This document shows, piece by piece, positions 12,110 through 21,346 of a DNA stretch of 64,000 bases (within the stretch, counting starts at the first letter, position 1; each line of letters starts with the position of its first letter). This DNA is from an uncultured Thermomicrobiales bacterium. Its GTDB lineage: Bacteria; Chloroflexota; Chloroflexia; Thermomicrobiales; UBA6265. The translations under genes were made by a program, and so were the position numbers. The DNA is taken from positions 1 to 64,000 of the forward strand of contig CADCWL010000247.1 of NCBI GenBank assembly GCA_902806405.1, written 5' to 3'. Below the pieces are notes generated by a model. The model searched no databases. It was not told the DNA's origin and saw nothing but the letters and a program-made list of their open reading frames with translations.

Positions 12110-12445
12110 ATGCGGGTGCTGATTGAAGGCAACGACCAACTCCTGCCTACGCGCGACGATGCCTGCGTGCCAATCTCGGGCCCGCTCCGGCTCGACCGTG
12201 AGCAGGTTCGGGCCGCGATCGGCCGTGCTTGCCCCCACCTCGGCCGCGACTGGGTGGCCTCGTCGTTCAACCGGGAGGCGCTCAGAGGCTTGTCTCACCG
12301 GGACTCGGACGTGCCGCTTCGGACGATGGCGGTCGGCACCGACGGCGCGCTCGTCGCTGCGGCCCGCCAGCTCGGCGCATCGACAGTCGCCCTCGCCCCG
12401 CCACTGCCCGGAAACGTTTCTCTCCCCCAATGGGGCGGATGGTGA
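12110..12445 (+). CDS. Hypothetical protein (doubtful)
   Basis: ORF MRVLIEGNDQLLPTRDDACVPISGPLRLDREQVRAAI...; no recognised family. Confidence 0.2.
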   Translation: MRVLIEGNDQLLPTRDDACVPISGPLRLDREQVRAAIGRACPHLGRDWVASSFNREALRGLSHRDSDVPLRTMAVGTDGALVAAARQLGASTVALAPPLPGNVSLPQWGGW

Positions 12446-12658
12446 ACGAGGCAGCGGCGCGGCGGGCTCGGCCCCGGACGGTGCCGTGCTCGGGACCGAC
12501 AACCCTGCGGCCGTCCCCACGGCAGTCGATGGCCGACCGTTCCACACGGCGCATCCGGCTGGACCGCGATTTGCGTACCCCGCGGCGTGTCCGTCACTCG
12601 GTACCGGCGGCACCGTCCCCGTCGCACCGGATGCCCACGGCAAGAAGGAGTGCCCGCG

Positions 12659-13213
12659 ATGAGCAGCACCCGATGGGACCCCTTTAGCGACCTAGTCAGC
12701 CTGCGGGAGGCGATGAACAACCTGCTCGAAGAGAGTTTCGTGCGTGGCCCCGGCGAAGGCGCAACCCCGGGTGCTGCCCCCGGCGGCGGAGCCCCTGCCG
12801 GACTGGCGATCGACGTCCGGGAGACGCCGGAAGCCTTCACCGTCACCGCCTCGGTGCCCGGCGTCAAGCCGGGGGACGTCGACATCAGCGTCCTCGGCGA
12901 CACGCTGCGCATCAGGGGCGAACGCCGGGACGAGCAGGAGAGTCCCCCTCAGGCCGGCGGGACGCGGTGGATCGTCCGCGAGCGCCGCCTCGGCGCCTTC
13001 GAACGAACCGTCCGTCTCCCGGCAGCCGTCCACTCCGGTGCCGCCGATGCCGAGTTTAAGGACGGTGTCCTCACCGTCACCCTCCCCAAGGCCGACGAGG
13101 CCCGGCCGCGCAGCGTTCCGATCCGCTCCGGCCAGGCCGCGACTTCGCAAGCCCGACCGATCGACGTCGTCAGCGACGGCGGGAACCGGTCGGGACAGCC
13201 CACCACGGGATAA
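12659..13213 (+). CDS. Hsp20/alpha-crystallin family small heat-shock protein
   Basis: MSSTRWDPFSDLVSLREAMNNLLEESF; alpha-crystallin domain DVRETPEAFTVTASVPGVKPGDVDISV. Confidence 0.92.
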   Translation: MSSTRWDPFSDLVSLREAMNNLLEESFVRGPGEGATPGAAPGGGAPAGLAIDVRETPEAFTVTASVPGVKPGDVDISVLGDTLRIRGERRDEQESPPQAGGTRWIVRERRLGAFERTVRLPAAVHSGAADAEFKDGVLTVTLPKADEARPRSVPIRSGQAATSQARPIDVVSDGGNRSGQPTTG

Positions 13214-13247
13214 GAGGTGCCGGTTCCTCGCCAACTCCGACGCGAAC

Positions 13248-13275
13248 AGAGCGGCGGGGATTGCCCCGCCGCTCT
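13248..13275. terminator. Hairpin between convergent hsp20 and coxM
   Basis: AGAGCGGCGGGG-ATTG-CCCCGCCGCTCT, perfect 12-bp stem. Confidence 0.6.
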
Positions 13276-13467
13276 CGCCAGTAGGTCGTCAATTTAGGTG
13301 CACGCCGTCCCCAGAAGTCTGTGATCGGGCTCCAAATAGTCTCAGTAAGCGAACCACGAAGAGCCGGTTCAAGTTCTTCTTACACTGTATGCGCGACCGG
13401 CCTTGCGTCCATCGTTCGCGCCACCCGATAACAGTCCGGCGCCGCCCCTGAACCCTCGTTCCGCACC

Positions 13468-14331
13468 CTACCCTCGCACCCGCTCCACGGCGCGCTGGAT
13501 GACCCGCCGTCCGTAGACCGTCAACAGGTGGCTCCGGTACGCCTCGGAGGCGTACAGGTCGCCGTTCAACTCCAGCCCCTGGGGCACCGCAGCTGCGGCG
13601 CGGCCGATGGTCTCCGCTTCGAGCAACTGGCCGATCAGCGCCTGCTCGGCGGCCGTCGCCCGCGTCGCCTTCGAGGTTGCGCCGGTGACCGCAATCCGGG
13701 CGGATTGGCACGTCCCGTCGGCACCGAGGGTGAGCATCGCGGCAACGCCGACGACGGCGTAGCCCGAGGCGGGATGGCGGTGCTTCTCGTAGGCCGCACC
13801 GATCGTGCCAGACAACGCGGCGATGGAAATCTCAGTGATCACCTCGTCCGGCTGCAGCGACGTGGTCAGGAGGTCGACGAAGAGGTCGTCCGCGCTGATC
13901 GTCCGTTGACCGCCGGTGCCGACCGCGGTCACCTCGCCGCCGAGGGCGAGCATGACGGCCGTAAAGTCGGAGGCAGGGTCGGCGTGCGCCAGCGAGCCGC
14001 CCAGGGTGCCGCGGCTCTGGACCTGCTGGTCGCCGACGTTCTCGGCCGCTTCGCCCACCACCGGCAGCCGCTGCCGCAGCTCCGCCGAGTCGATCAGCTG
14101 GCGGTAGGTTGTCATCGCGCCGATGCGAACGCCGCCGTTGACGCTGACCCCGCGCAGGCCGTCGATCCGGTTCAGGTCGACGAGTGCCGACGGCGCCGCC
14201 AGGCGCAGCTTCATCGCCGGCATCAGGGAATGGCCTCCGGCCAGGATCTTCGCCTCCGGGTCGGCCTGGAGGAGGCCGACCGCCTCCTCGACGGAGGTCG
14301 GGCGGTGGTACGCGAACTGGTTGGGGAACAC
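13468..14331 (-). CDS. FAD-binding subunit of xanthine dehydrogenase/CO dehydrogenase family (CoxM-like)
   Basis: MFPNQFAYHRPTSVEEAVGLL...ILAGGHSLMPAMKLRLAAPSALVDLNRI; TLGGSLAHADPASD. Confidence 0.92.
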   Translation of the reverse strand: MFPNQFAYHRPTSVEEAVGLLQADPEAKILAGGHSLMPAMKLRLAAPSALVDLNRIDGLRGVSVNGGVRIGAMTTYRQLIDSAELRQRLPVVGEAAENVGDQQVQSRGTLGGSLAHADPASDFTAVMLALGGEVTAVGTGGQRTISADDLFVDLLTTSLQPDEVITEISIAALSGTIGAAYEKHRHPASGYAVVGVAAMLTLGADGTCQSARIAVTGATSKATRATAAEQALIGQLLEAETIGRAAAAVPQGLELNGDLYASEAYRSHLLTVYGRRVIQRAVERVRG

Positions 14332-14364
14332 CGCGGCTCCTTTCGCTCGGGTGGCGGTCGGCGG

Positions 14365-14907
14365 TTAGGCGTTCTGGCTGGAGCTGGCGCTCGCAGCCTG
14401 AGGGGTGGACCCACCGCCGCCGATCTGGCCAGCGGCGTGCTGGACCGCGCGGACGATGTTCTGGTAACCGGTGCAGCGGCAGAGATTCCCATCGAGCGCG
14501 TGGCGAATCTCCGCCTCGGTCGGGTTCGGGTTCCGCTGCAGCAGAGCGTGGGAGGACATGATCATGCCGGGGGTGCAGTATCCGCACTGGAGCCCATGTT
14601 CCTCCCAGAAGCCCTGCTGGACCGGGTCGTAGGTCCCTTCCTTGGCGAGCCCCTCGATCGTCGTGACCTGACCACCATCGGCCTGGACCGCGAGCAGCGT
14701 GCAGCTCTTGATCGAGTCCCCGTTCAGGTAGACGACGCAGGAGCCGCACTGACTGGTGTCGCACGCGACGTGGGTTCCGGTCAACCCGAGGTTGTCCCGC
14801 AGGAAATGGACGAGGAGCAACCGCGGCTCGACCTCGGCCGCGTAGACCGTGCCGTTGACCGTCATCCGCACGGCCACCTTCGCCGGCGCCGTCAGCGTCT
14901 CCGCCAT
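14365..14907 (-). CDS. (2Fe-2S)-binding subunit, CoxS-like
   Basis: [28 protein letters not shown] and [12 protein letters not shown]...[13 protein letters not shown] two-cluster motifs. Confidence 0.93.
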   Translation of the reverse strand: MAETLTAPAKVAVRMTVNGTVYAAEVEPRLLLVHFLRDNLGLTGTHVACDTSQCGSCVVYLNGDSIKSCTLLAVQADGGQVTTIEGLAKEGTYDPVQQGFWEEHGLQCGYCTPGMIMSSHALLQRNPNPTEAEIRHALDGNLCRCTGYQNIVRAVQHAAGQIGGGGSTPQAASASSSQNA

Positions 14908-15147
14908 TGTTGTCCGTTCTCCTTTGGTGAAGCCGTCGCCGGCACCGCAGCCAGGCGGTTCGGGCCGTCGCGGCCGTTCGCTCAGCGCCGATCGGCGCGC
15001 GCCTGCGCCGGTACGTCGCCGACCGGTCGCCTCCGTCCGGTCTCGAGGTGGCTCGCCACCCAAGCCGCGGGAGTATACCGTCGAGCCACCGAGGCGTCTG
15101 TATCCCCGCAGCCGCTACCTGATTGTACCGGCGACGGCTCCGCATCC

Positions 15148-16188
15148 CTAGCCGGCGGCCGCCGGGAGCGTCCCGGCGGCCGCCAGGCGCCAACCGTACT
15201 GTCGCTCATGGTAGTCGGCGAACGCCTGCCCCTCGCGGATCGCCCTCCACCAACCCGGGTTGGCCACGTACCAGTCGACCGTGTCGTTCAAGGTCGACAT
15301 GAAGTCGCGCCGGGGAGCCCAGCCGAGCTCGCGCCGCAGCTTGCCCGGGTCGAGTGCGTAGCGCCGGTCGTGGCCGGGGCGGTCCGGCACGTAGGCGATC
15401 AGGCTCTCCGGCTTGCCCAGGCGGGCCAGGATGGCCCGCACCACCTCCAGATTAGGCCGCTCGTTGCCGGCGCCGACGTTGTAGGTCTCGCCGGCGGTCC
15501 CTTTGCGTAGGACGAGGTCGATCGCGGCGGCATGGTCCTCCGCGTGGAGCCAGTCGCGGATCTGCTGGCCGTCGCCGTAGACCGGCAGCGGCTTGTCCTC
15601 CAGCGCGTTCGTCACGAAAAGGGGAACGACCTTCTCCGGGTACTGGCGGGGGCCAATCGTGTTGCAGCCACGGGTGACGACGGTCTCCGTCCCATAGGAG
15701 ACGGCGTAGGCGCGGCACATCAACTCTCCGCCCGCCTTCGACGCCGCGTACGGGGAGCGGGGCAGCAGCGCGTCCCCCTCCACCGAGTGGGTCCCGGGGG
15801 GGATGTCGCCGTAGACCTCGTCGGTGCTGACCTGGAGCATCCGCCGGTTGTGGCGGCGCGCCGCGTCGAGGAGCGTCATCACCCCGACGACGTTGGCGCG
15901 GGCGAAGGCCTCCGGGTCGAGCAGCGAGCGGTCGACGTGGGTCTCCGCGGCGAAGTTGACGACCGCGTCACACTCCCCGACGAGGCCGTCGACCAGCGCG
16001 GCGTCGGCGATGTCGCCATGCACAAAGCGGTGCCGCCGGTCGCTCTCTAGCTCGGCAAGGTTCGCCGGGTTACCGGCATAGGTCAGCAAATCGAGGGTGA
16101 CGACCTCATCCCCCGGGTGGGCGGCGAGAACGTGACGGACGTAGGCGGAGCCGATGAATCCAGCACCGCCGGTGACGAGGACGCGCAC
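15148..16188 (-). CDS. rfbB: dTDP-glucose 4,6-dehydratase
   Basis: MRVLVTGGAGFIGSAYVRHVL; STDEVYGDI; YAASKAGGE. Confidence 0.92.
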   Translation of the reverse strand: MRVLVTGGAGFIGSAYVRHVLAAHPGDEVVTLDLLTYAGNPANLAELESDRRHRFVHGDIADAALVDGLVGECDAVVNFAAETHVDRSLLDPEAFARANVVGVMTLLDAARRHNRRMLQVSTDEVYGDIPPGTHSVEGDALLPRSPYAASKAGGELMCRAYAVSYGTETVVTRGCNTIGPRQYPEKVVPLFVTNALEDKPLPVYGDGQQIRDWLHAEDHAAAIDLVLRKGTAGETYNVGAGNERPNLEVVRAILARLGKPESLIAYVPDRPGHDRRYALDPGKLRRELGWAPRRDFMSTLNDTVDWYVANPGWWRAIREGQAFADYHERQYGWRLAAAGTLPAAAG

Positions 16189-16401
16189 GAATCACACCTC
16201 CCGGCGCGCTGTGCCGCGCCGCTATGCCGCGCCGGACGGGACGACGGGCACCCCATTCGAACCCGAGACCGTTCCGCCGAGGTCCCGACGGGGGGCAGCA
16301 CGCCCAGCTCGACGGGGCTGATCTCGGTGTCGGCCCTCTTCCCCGTCGCCTTCGGGAGCGCGAAACCGCGTGCGAATGGCTGCAGCAGAAAACCCGGCCC
16401 G

Positions 16402-17535
16402 TCAGACGACGTCGACCTGCGAATGATCGCCCAGCATCAGCCGGATCGCCTGCGGCTTCAGCGGCGAGCGCCCGACGACCACCTCGCGCCCAATCAAGGA
16501 ATCGGCGATCCGACGTTCGACGTTCCGGATCGTGCTCCCTTCGAGCACGATCGAGTGCTCGATCTCGCACCGCACCAAGTCGCAGCCCGGCCCGATCGCG
16601 GTAAAGGGGCCGACGTAGGCGTCCTCCAACCGCGTGCCGGCGCCGATGATCGCCGGGCCGCGAACGGTGCTACCGCGAACATCCGCGCCGGCCTCCACCA
16701 CCACCGGGCCGACGAGGGTCGACTCGGCGTCGACGGTTCCCTCCACCCGGCCAGCGAGGGTAGCAAGGACGAGCCGGTTCGCCTCCAGCATGTCGTCCTT
16801 CTTGCCGGTATCGATCCAATCGTCCTCGATGGTCGAGGACCGGACCGCTTTCCCGGCGTCGATCAGTCCCTGGATCGCGTCGGTGATCTCCAACTCACCG
16901 CGGGCGGAAGGGACCAGCAGCGGCGTCACGGCGTGGATCTCCGGACCGAAGAAATAGACCCCAATCACCGCCAGGTGGGAGATCGGTTCGTTCGGCTTCT
17001 CGACCAGGCGCCGGACCTGGCCCTCGTCGTCCAGGACGGCGACGCCGAAGGCGGCGGGATTCGGTACGCGCTTGAGCAGGATCTGGGCAGCGCAGTCGTC
17101 GGCTCGGAAACGGTCGGCGTGCCGCTCGATTCCCTCCTTCAGGAAGTTGTCGCCGAGGTACATGCAGAACGGGACGTCGCCGAGGAATTCCTCGGCGGTT
17201 ACGATCGCGTGGGCGAGCCCGAGCGGTGCCTCTTGCGGGAGAAAGGTGACCCGAGCGCCGAACGCGCTCCCGTCGCCGACGGCGGCCCGTACCTGGGCGC
17301 CGGTGTCCCCCGTGACGATCCCGATCTCGGTGATGCCGGCATCGACGAGCTGGTCGAGCGCGTAGAAGAGGACCGGCTTGTTGGCGACCGGGACGAGTTG
17401 CTTGGCGCCCGTGGCCGTCAACGGTCGCAGCCGAGAGCCCTTCCCCCCGGCCAACACCAGCCCCTTAAGGGGACGACCCCGAGCTCGCCGCGCGGTCGCT
17501 GCCGCGCACGGCGGGTCTACGACCGTTTCGGTCAT
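16402..17535 (-). CDS. rfbA: Glucose-1-phosphate thymidylyltransferase, long (LbH-containing) type
   Basis: LKGLVLAGGKGSRLRPLTATGAKQLVPVANKPVLFYALD; C-terminal hexapeptide-like region. Confidence 0.88.
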   Translation of the reverse strand: MTETVVDPPCAAATARRARGRPLKGLVLAGGKGSRLRPLTATGAKQLVPVANKPVLFYALDQLVDAGITEIGIVTGDTGAQVRAAVGDGSAFGARVTFLPQEAPLGLAHAIVTAEEFLGDVPFCMYLGDNFLKEGIERHADRFRADDCAAQILLKRVPNPAAFGVAVLDDEGQVRRLVEKPNEPISHLAVIGVYFFGPEIHAVTPLLVPSARGELEITDAIQGLIDAGKAVRSSTIEDDWIDTGKKDDMLEANRLVLATLAGRVEGTVDAESTLVGPVVVEAGADVRGSTVRGPAIIGAGTRLEDAYVGPFTAIGPGCDLVRCEIEHSIVLEGSTIRNVERRIADSLIGREVVVGRSPLKPQAIRLMLGDHSQVDVV

Positions 17536-17787
17536 CGTCGCTCCTTCCGCGTGGCACATGAGCAAGGAGAACCGGGGGTGGGGCGGCCATCCCCGCTGGC
17601 GATCACGTTTACCCCTCGATCGTCGATGCCCGGCATCGTAGCATCCTAGGGCGCGGCGTCGCGAGGTGGCGCCGCGTGACCGCCCTCCCGACGGTCGATG
17701 CTATAGTCGGGCCGGGTCGGGTCGAGGACGGCGGTAGCGGCCGCGCCGACCGCGCCGCCTCCCGTTTCCTGATCAGGAGTCCCAATC

Positions 17788-19068
17788 TTGTCGCCTCCGT
17801 CCCCGCCTACCGCGCCGGCCGCGGGGGACGCCTCGCCGTCCCCCGCGCGAAGTCGTGAGGCGGGCATCCGGGCGCGGGACCGCTTCTTCGGCGCCCTCGC
17901 CCGCTACCCGACCTTCCGTCGGCTCTGGTTCGGAATGCTCGCCGCCTCGATCGGACAGTGGATGCAGCAGGTCAGTCTCGGCTGGCTGGCACTGACGTTG
18001 ACCGACTCGCCCTCCTTCGTCGGTTGGGTCACCTTCGCCGCCGGGCTGCCGTTCCTCGTCGTCGCGCCGATCGGCGGCTCGCTGATCGATCGGCTCGACC
18101 GCCGTCGGTTGCTGCTCGGCTGCCAGGTCGCCGCCGCTCTGGTCGCCGTCGCCGTCGCCGCCGACGTCGGCGGCGGCTGGGTCCGTCCGTGGCACCTCCC
18201 CGTGATGGCCTTCGCCAACGGCTCGCTCCAGGCGTTACTAACCCCGACGCAGCAGTCGCTTGTGCCCGGCCTCGTCGCCCGGGCCGATCTGACCAACGCG
18301 ATCGGCCTGATGAGCGCCGGCCAGAACATGACTCGCATCGTCGGCCCCTCCTTGGCCGGGGTCGTCATCGGGTGGATAGGGGTCGGCCCGGCGTTCGGGT
18401 TGCAGGCGCTGGCACTGGCCGGCGCCTTCGCGCTCGTGGTCGGCATCGCGCTGCCACCCCGAACGGCGCAGGGCGCCCGGCCCCGCGGCGTCTTCGACGG
18501 CATCCGGCTCATCTTCGCCAGTCCCGATCTGCGCGGCCTCTTTCTGGTCGCCTGCATCCCGACCCTTTTCGCCTTCCCCTACGTCCACTTCCTCTCCGTC
18601 TTCGCCCGCGATCTGCTCGGGATCGGCGCCGGCGGCCTCGGCCTTCTGATGGCCGCCTCCGGCACCGGAGCGGTGATCGGGTCGCTCCTGGTCGCCGGAC
18701 GGCGGACGGCGGGCAGCGGTCGGTTCCTGCTCGCGAGCACAGTCGCCTACGGCGCCGTGATCGTCGCAATCGCCCTCTCCCGCTCCGTCGTGCTCTCGCT
18801 GCCGCTCCTCGTCTGCGCCGGACTGCTCGGATCCAGTTTCATGAGCGCCGGCAACGCCCTGCTCCAGCACCGGATCGCCGACGAGGTCCGGGGCCGCGTG
18901 ATGGGCGCCTACCTGCTGACCTTCGGTCTGATGCCGCTCGGCGCCCTGCCAATGGGACTCGTCGCCGACCGCTTCGGGACGACGACGGCGGTGGTCGCCG
19001 GCGCCCTCCTCTCCTCAATCCTGACGGCCTGCCTTGGCTTGACCTTGCGGGAGCTGCGAGAGCTGTAG
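17788..19068 (+). CDS. MFS transporter
   Basis: YPTFRRLWFGMLAASIGQWMQQVSLGWLALTLTDSPSFVG, 10-12 TM segments; TTG start in track, exact start uncertain. Confidence 0.85.
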   Translation: MSPPSPPTAPAAGDASPSPARSREAGIRARDRFFGALARYPTFRRLWFGMLAASIGQWMQQVSLGWLALTLTDSPSFVGWVTFAAGLPFLVVAPIGGSLIDRLDRRRLLLGCQVAAALVAVAVAADVGGGWVRPWHLPVMAFANGSLQALLTPTQQSLVPGLVARADLTNAIGLMSAGQNMTRIVGPSLAGVVIGWIGVGPAFGLQALALAGAFALVVGIALPPRTAQGARPRGVFDGIRLIFASPDLRGLFLVACIPTLFAFPYVHFLSVFARDLLGIGAGGLGLLMAASGTGAVIGSLLVAGRRTAGSGRFLLASTVAYGAVIVAIALSRSVVLSLPLLVCAGLLGSSFMSAGNALLQHRIADEVRGRVMGAYLLTFGLMPLGALPMGLVADRFGTTTAVVAGALLSSILTACLGLTLRELREL

Positions 19069-19321
19069 GGCGGAAAGTCCCGCCGTGACATGGCGCGACC
19101 GCCTCGCGGCCGGTCCCCGACGCATCCTCGCCATCCCCGGCCGACACCGAGCAACGTCCACGTTGCGACGACAGATGAATCCCTCCACCGCAGCTTCCGT
19201 CAGGGCAAGATCCCTAACTCCTTGGGACATCAGAAAGGAAGGCCGGGTGAAGCGGACGCGACCCGGGCAGAGCGCCCCTAATGCGCGCGACCGAAGCCGA
19301 GCACGACGGTGAAGTTGCTAG

Positions 19322-20587
19322 CTACGCGTCGTCCCCCGCGGTCGCAGGCACCGGCCCCGTCGTCCGCCGCGCCGTTCCCGTCATAAGGTCCCGCGTGACG
19401 CGCGCAGCCTCCGTCTCGACCAGCGGCGCGATCTCGGCCCCGATCCGCGCCAGCTCGCGGAGCGTCGCCGGCAGGTCGGCGACGGGCGGCAGGAGGGGGC
19501 CGACCCGTTCGCGCAGGCGCCGGCGGTACCAGGCGCCGACCCGGCGCCGGACCTGATTGATCGACGGCGGGTCGCCACCCGATTCCTCCGCCAGCCGCTG
19601 GACCAGCGCCCGCAGATCCCGTCCCAGGAGCGGCAGCGCCGTGACTTGGTCGACGGCAGCGCGGGCGGCGCGGACCATCTGGACGTCGGCGTGCCACCCG
19701 CGTACGAGAGCGATCGCGGAGGTCGCCACCGCAGCTCGCTCCTTGGCCTCCGTGCGCACCGCCGCCTCGTCGACGACCGGCCGGTCGTCGACGAGGAGGA
19801 GCGGCTTGGTCGCGTCCAGCCAGCAGCCGACCGCGGCGCGGGCCAGCCGAAAGTAGTAGAGCGACGCGAGGAGGCTCTCGTCGAGCCGCATCGGCAGGTC
19901 GTCGATCGCCGCCAGCGGTGGCATCACCGAGGCGCCTTCGACCGGCGCGAAGAAGCGGTCTGCCGGTGCCGGCAGCAGCACCACCTCCTCGGGACGGACC
20001 GTCGTCCGCAGTATGCCGTGGCGGCGCCTCAGCATCAGGTGGGTCAGGGGATAGTCCGGGCAGAGAAAAACGCCCGGCACGACCGCCGGTGCCTGACCGT
20101 CCCTGCCCAGGTCGCCGAACAACGCCGGCAGGATGTCCCGTAATCCCAGCAGATCCGCGACGACCGCTGGGCTGACCTGCTTGGCGCGCGCGGTTTCGAC
20201 CGAAAACTTGGCGTCGACGGCTTGGAGGGTTGGCGCGCCGCCGCGGGTCCCGACCAGGAGCAGGTCCGGGTTCTGGAGACCCCGCTTCGAGGCGGCGGCA
20301 GCGACGGCCGGCGTGGCATCCAGACGGAGGACCCGCTCGACGCGCAGCCCCTCGTCACCGCCGTCCGGGACCGGTCGCTCGCAATTCGGCCAGGCGAGGG
20401 CATGGTCGGCGCAGAGGTCCGCCCAGCGGTCGCCGACGAGGTTGCTTGCCCCGCCGCGGTCCGCGAGACCCATCACCTCGCGGTCAAGCACGGCCGCGAC
20501 AAGATCCCCGCCCGGAAGCCGTGGGGAGCGGATCACCCGGTCGTCCATGCCGCCCCGCGTCGCCCCATCCGTCCCTGCCTCCACCAT
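19322..20587 (-). CDS. Hypothetical protein with putative PD-(D/E)XK nuclease-like motif
   Basis: Start MVEAGTDGATRGG; NPDLLLVGTRGGAPTLQAVDAKFSVETARAKQ matches a PD...DxK pattern. Confidence 0.6.
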   Translation of the reverse strand: MVEAGTDGATRGGMDDRVIRSPRLPGGDLVAAVLDREVMGLADRGGASNLVGDRWADLCADHALAWPNCERPVPDGGDEGLRVERVLRLDATPAVAAAASKRGLQNPDLLLVGTRGGAPTLQAVDAKFSVETARAKQVSPAVVADLLGLRDILPALFGDLGRDGQAPAVVPGVFLCPDYPLTHLMLRRRHGILRTTVRPEEVVLLPAPADRFFAPVEGASVMPPLAAIDDLPMRLDESLLASLYYFRLARAAVGCWLDATKPLLLVDDRPVVDEAAVRTEAKERAAVATSAIALVRGWHADVQMVRAARAAVDQVTALPLLGRDLRALVQRLAEESGGDPPSINQVRRRVGAWYRRRLRERVGPLLPPVADLPATLRELARIGAEIAPLVETEAARVTRDLMTGTARRTTGPVPATAGDDA

Positions 20588-20743
20588 CACCTCTCGCCGG
20601 ATCGGCCGGCCACCCCCGAGCAGAGGATACCAGTCCGCCCTCGTCGGCCGGCGCTCCCCGCGCGCGATGCTAGAATCGCGATGCTGCTCCCTTCCCCAAC
20701 CGAGCGTTCGCTGACGCCACGTGGACGCCGACCGGAGTGCGCC

Positions 20744-21100
20744 GTGACCGAGCAAACGACCCGCCCGACTCCTCCCTCGCCGCTCGATCCCTTCCTCGAG
20801 CCGTTCCTCCAGGCGCTGGCCGATCGGGCAGGCGGGTACGCCCCGACGGCGCACGGTGCCGCCCTTGCCCACTCCCTCGGGTGGCCGCCCGCCTTTGCCG
20901 AAGCGGTGTTCGTCAGTGCCCGCTCCCGCGGTTTTCTGGAGCCATGCCGGGACCGCGCCGCCCGCGGCCGTGCCCGATGGGCGCTCTCCGAGCGCGGCCG
21001 GGCGTGGCTGTCCCGATCGGCGCCGGGCCCGGACCCCATGCCGCGCGACGATGCCACGCCGGCCGGGGCCGAGGCCTCGCTCGTCCCGCGCGACGGATAG
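20744..21100 (+). CDS. Small hypothetical protein, possible winged-helix fold
   Basis: GTG start VTEQTTRPTPPSPLDPFLEPFLQALADRAGGYAPTAHG...RARWALSERGRAWLSRS. Confidence 0.5.
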   Translation: MTEQTTRPTPPSPLDPFLEPFLQALADRAGGYAPTAHGAALAHSLGWPPAFAEAVFVSARSRGFLEPCRDRAARGRARWALSERGRAWLSRSAPGPDPMPRDDATPAGAEASLVPRDG

Positions 21101-21346
21101 GCCGCCGCGTCACGAGCCGTGCGGAAGCAGGCACCACGAGCGGTTGTCCGTCCCCCTCTGTGCAAAGCATCTCCAAGCGGGAGGGCCGTGCGTCGACGCT
21201 CCGATCGCCTTGCATCCGTGCACCGGGAAGCGTCGAGACCGCGCCCCGCGCCGCTCGCTGGGCTGGTCCATCCGGTCGACCCGATATTGGCCCCCCAATC
21301 TCGCCGACGGCGCCGAGGCCCGGGCCACCGCCCTTGAAGCGATCCG

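Noticed and set aside
13528-15510. 660-aa plus-strand ORF
   Set aside because: Antisense to coxM/coxS, no recognisable family
16230-16290. GGTTCGAAT tRNA T-loop-like sequence (minus strand)
   Set aside because: Flanking bases do not form a T-stem or acceptor stem
19068-19090. GGCGGAAAGTCCCGCC resembling an RNase P conserved segment/terminator
   Set aside because: No surrounding RNase P RNA structure; stem only 5 bp with no T-run
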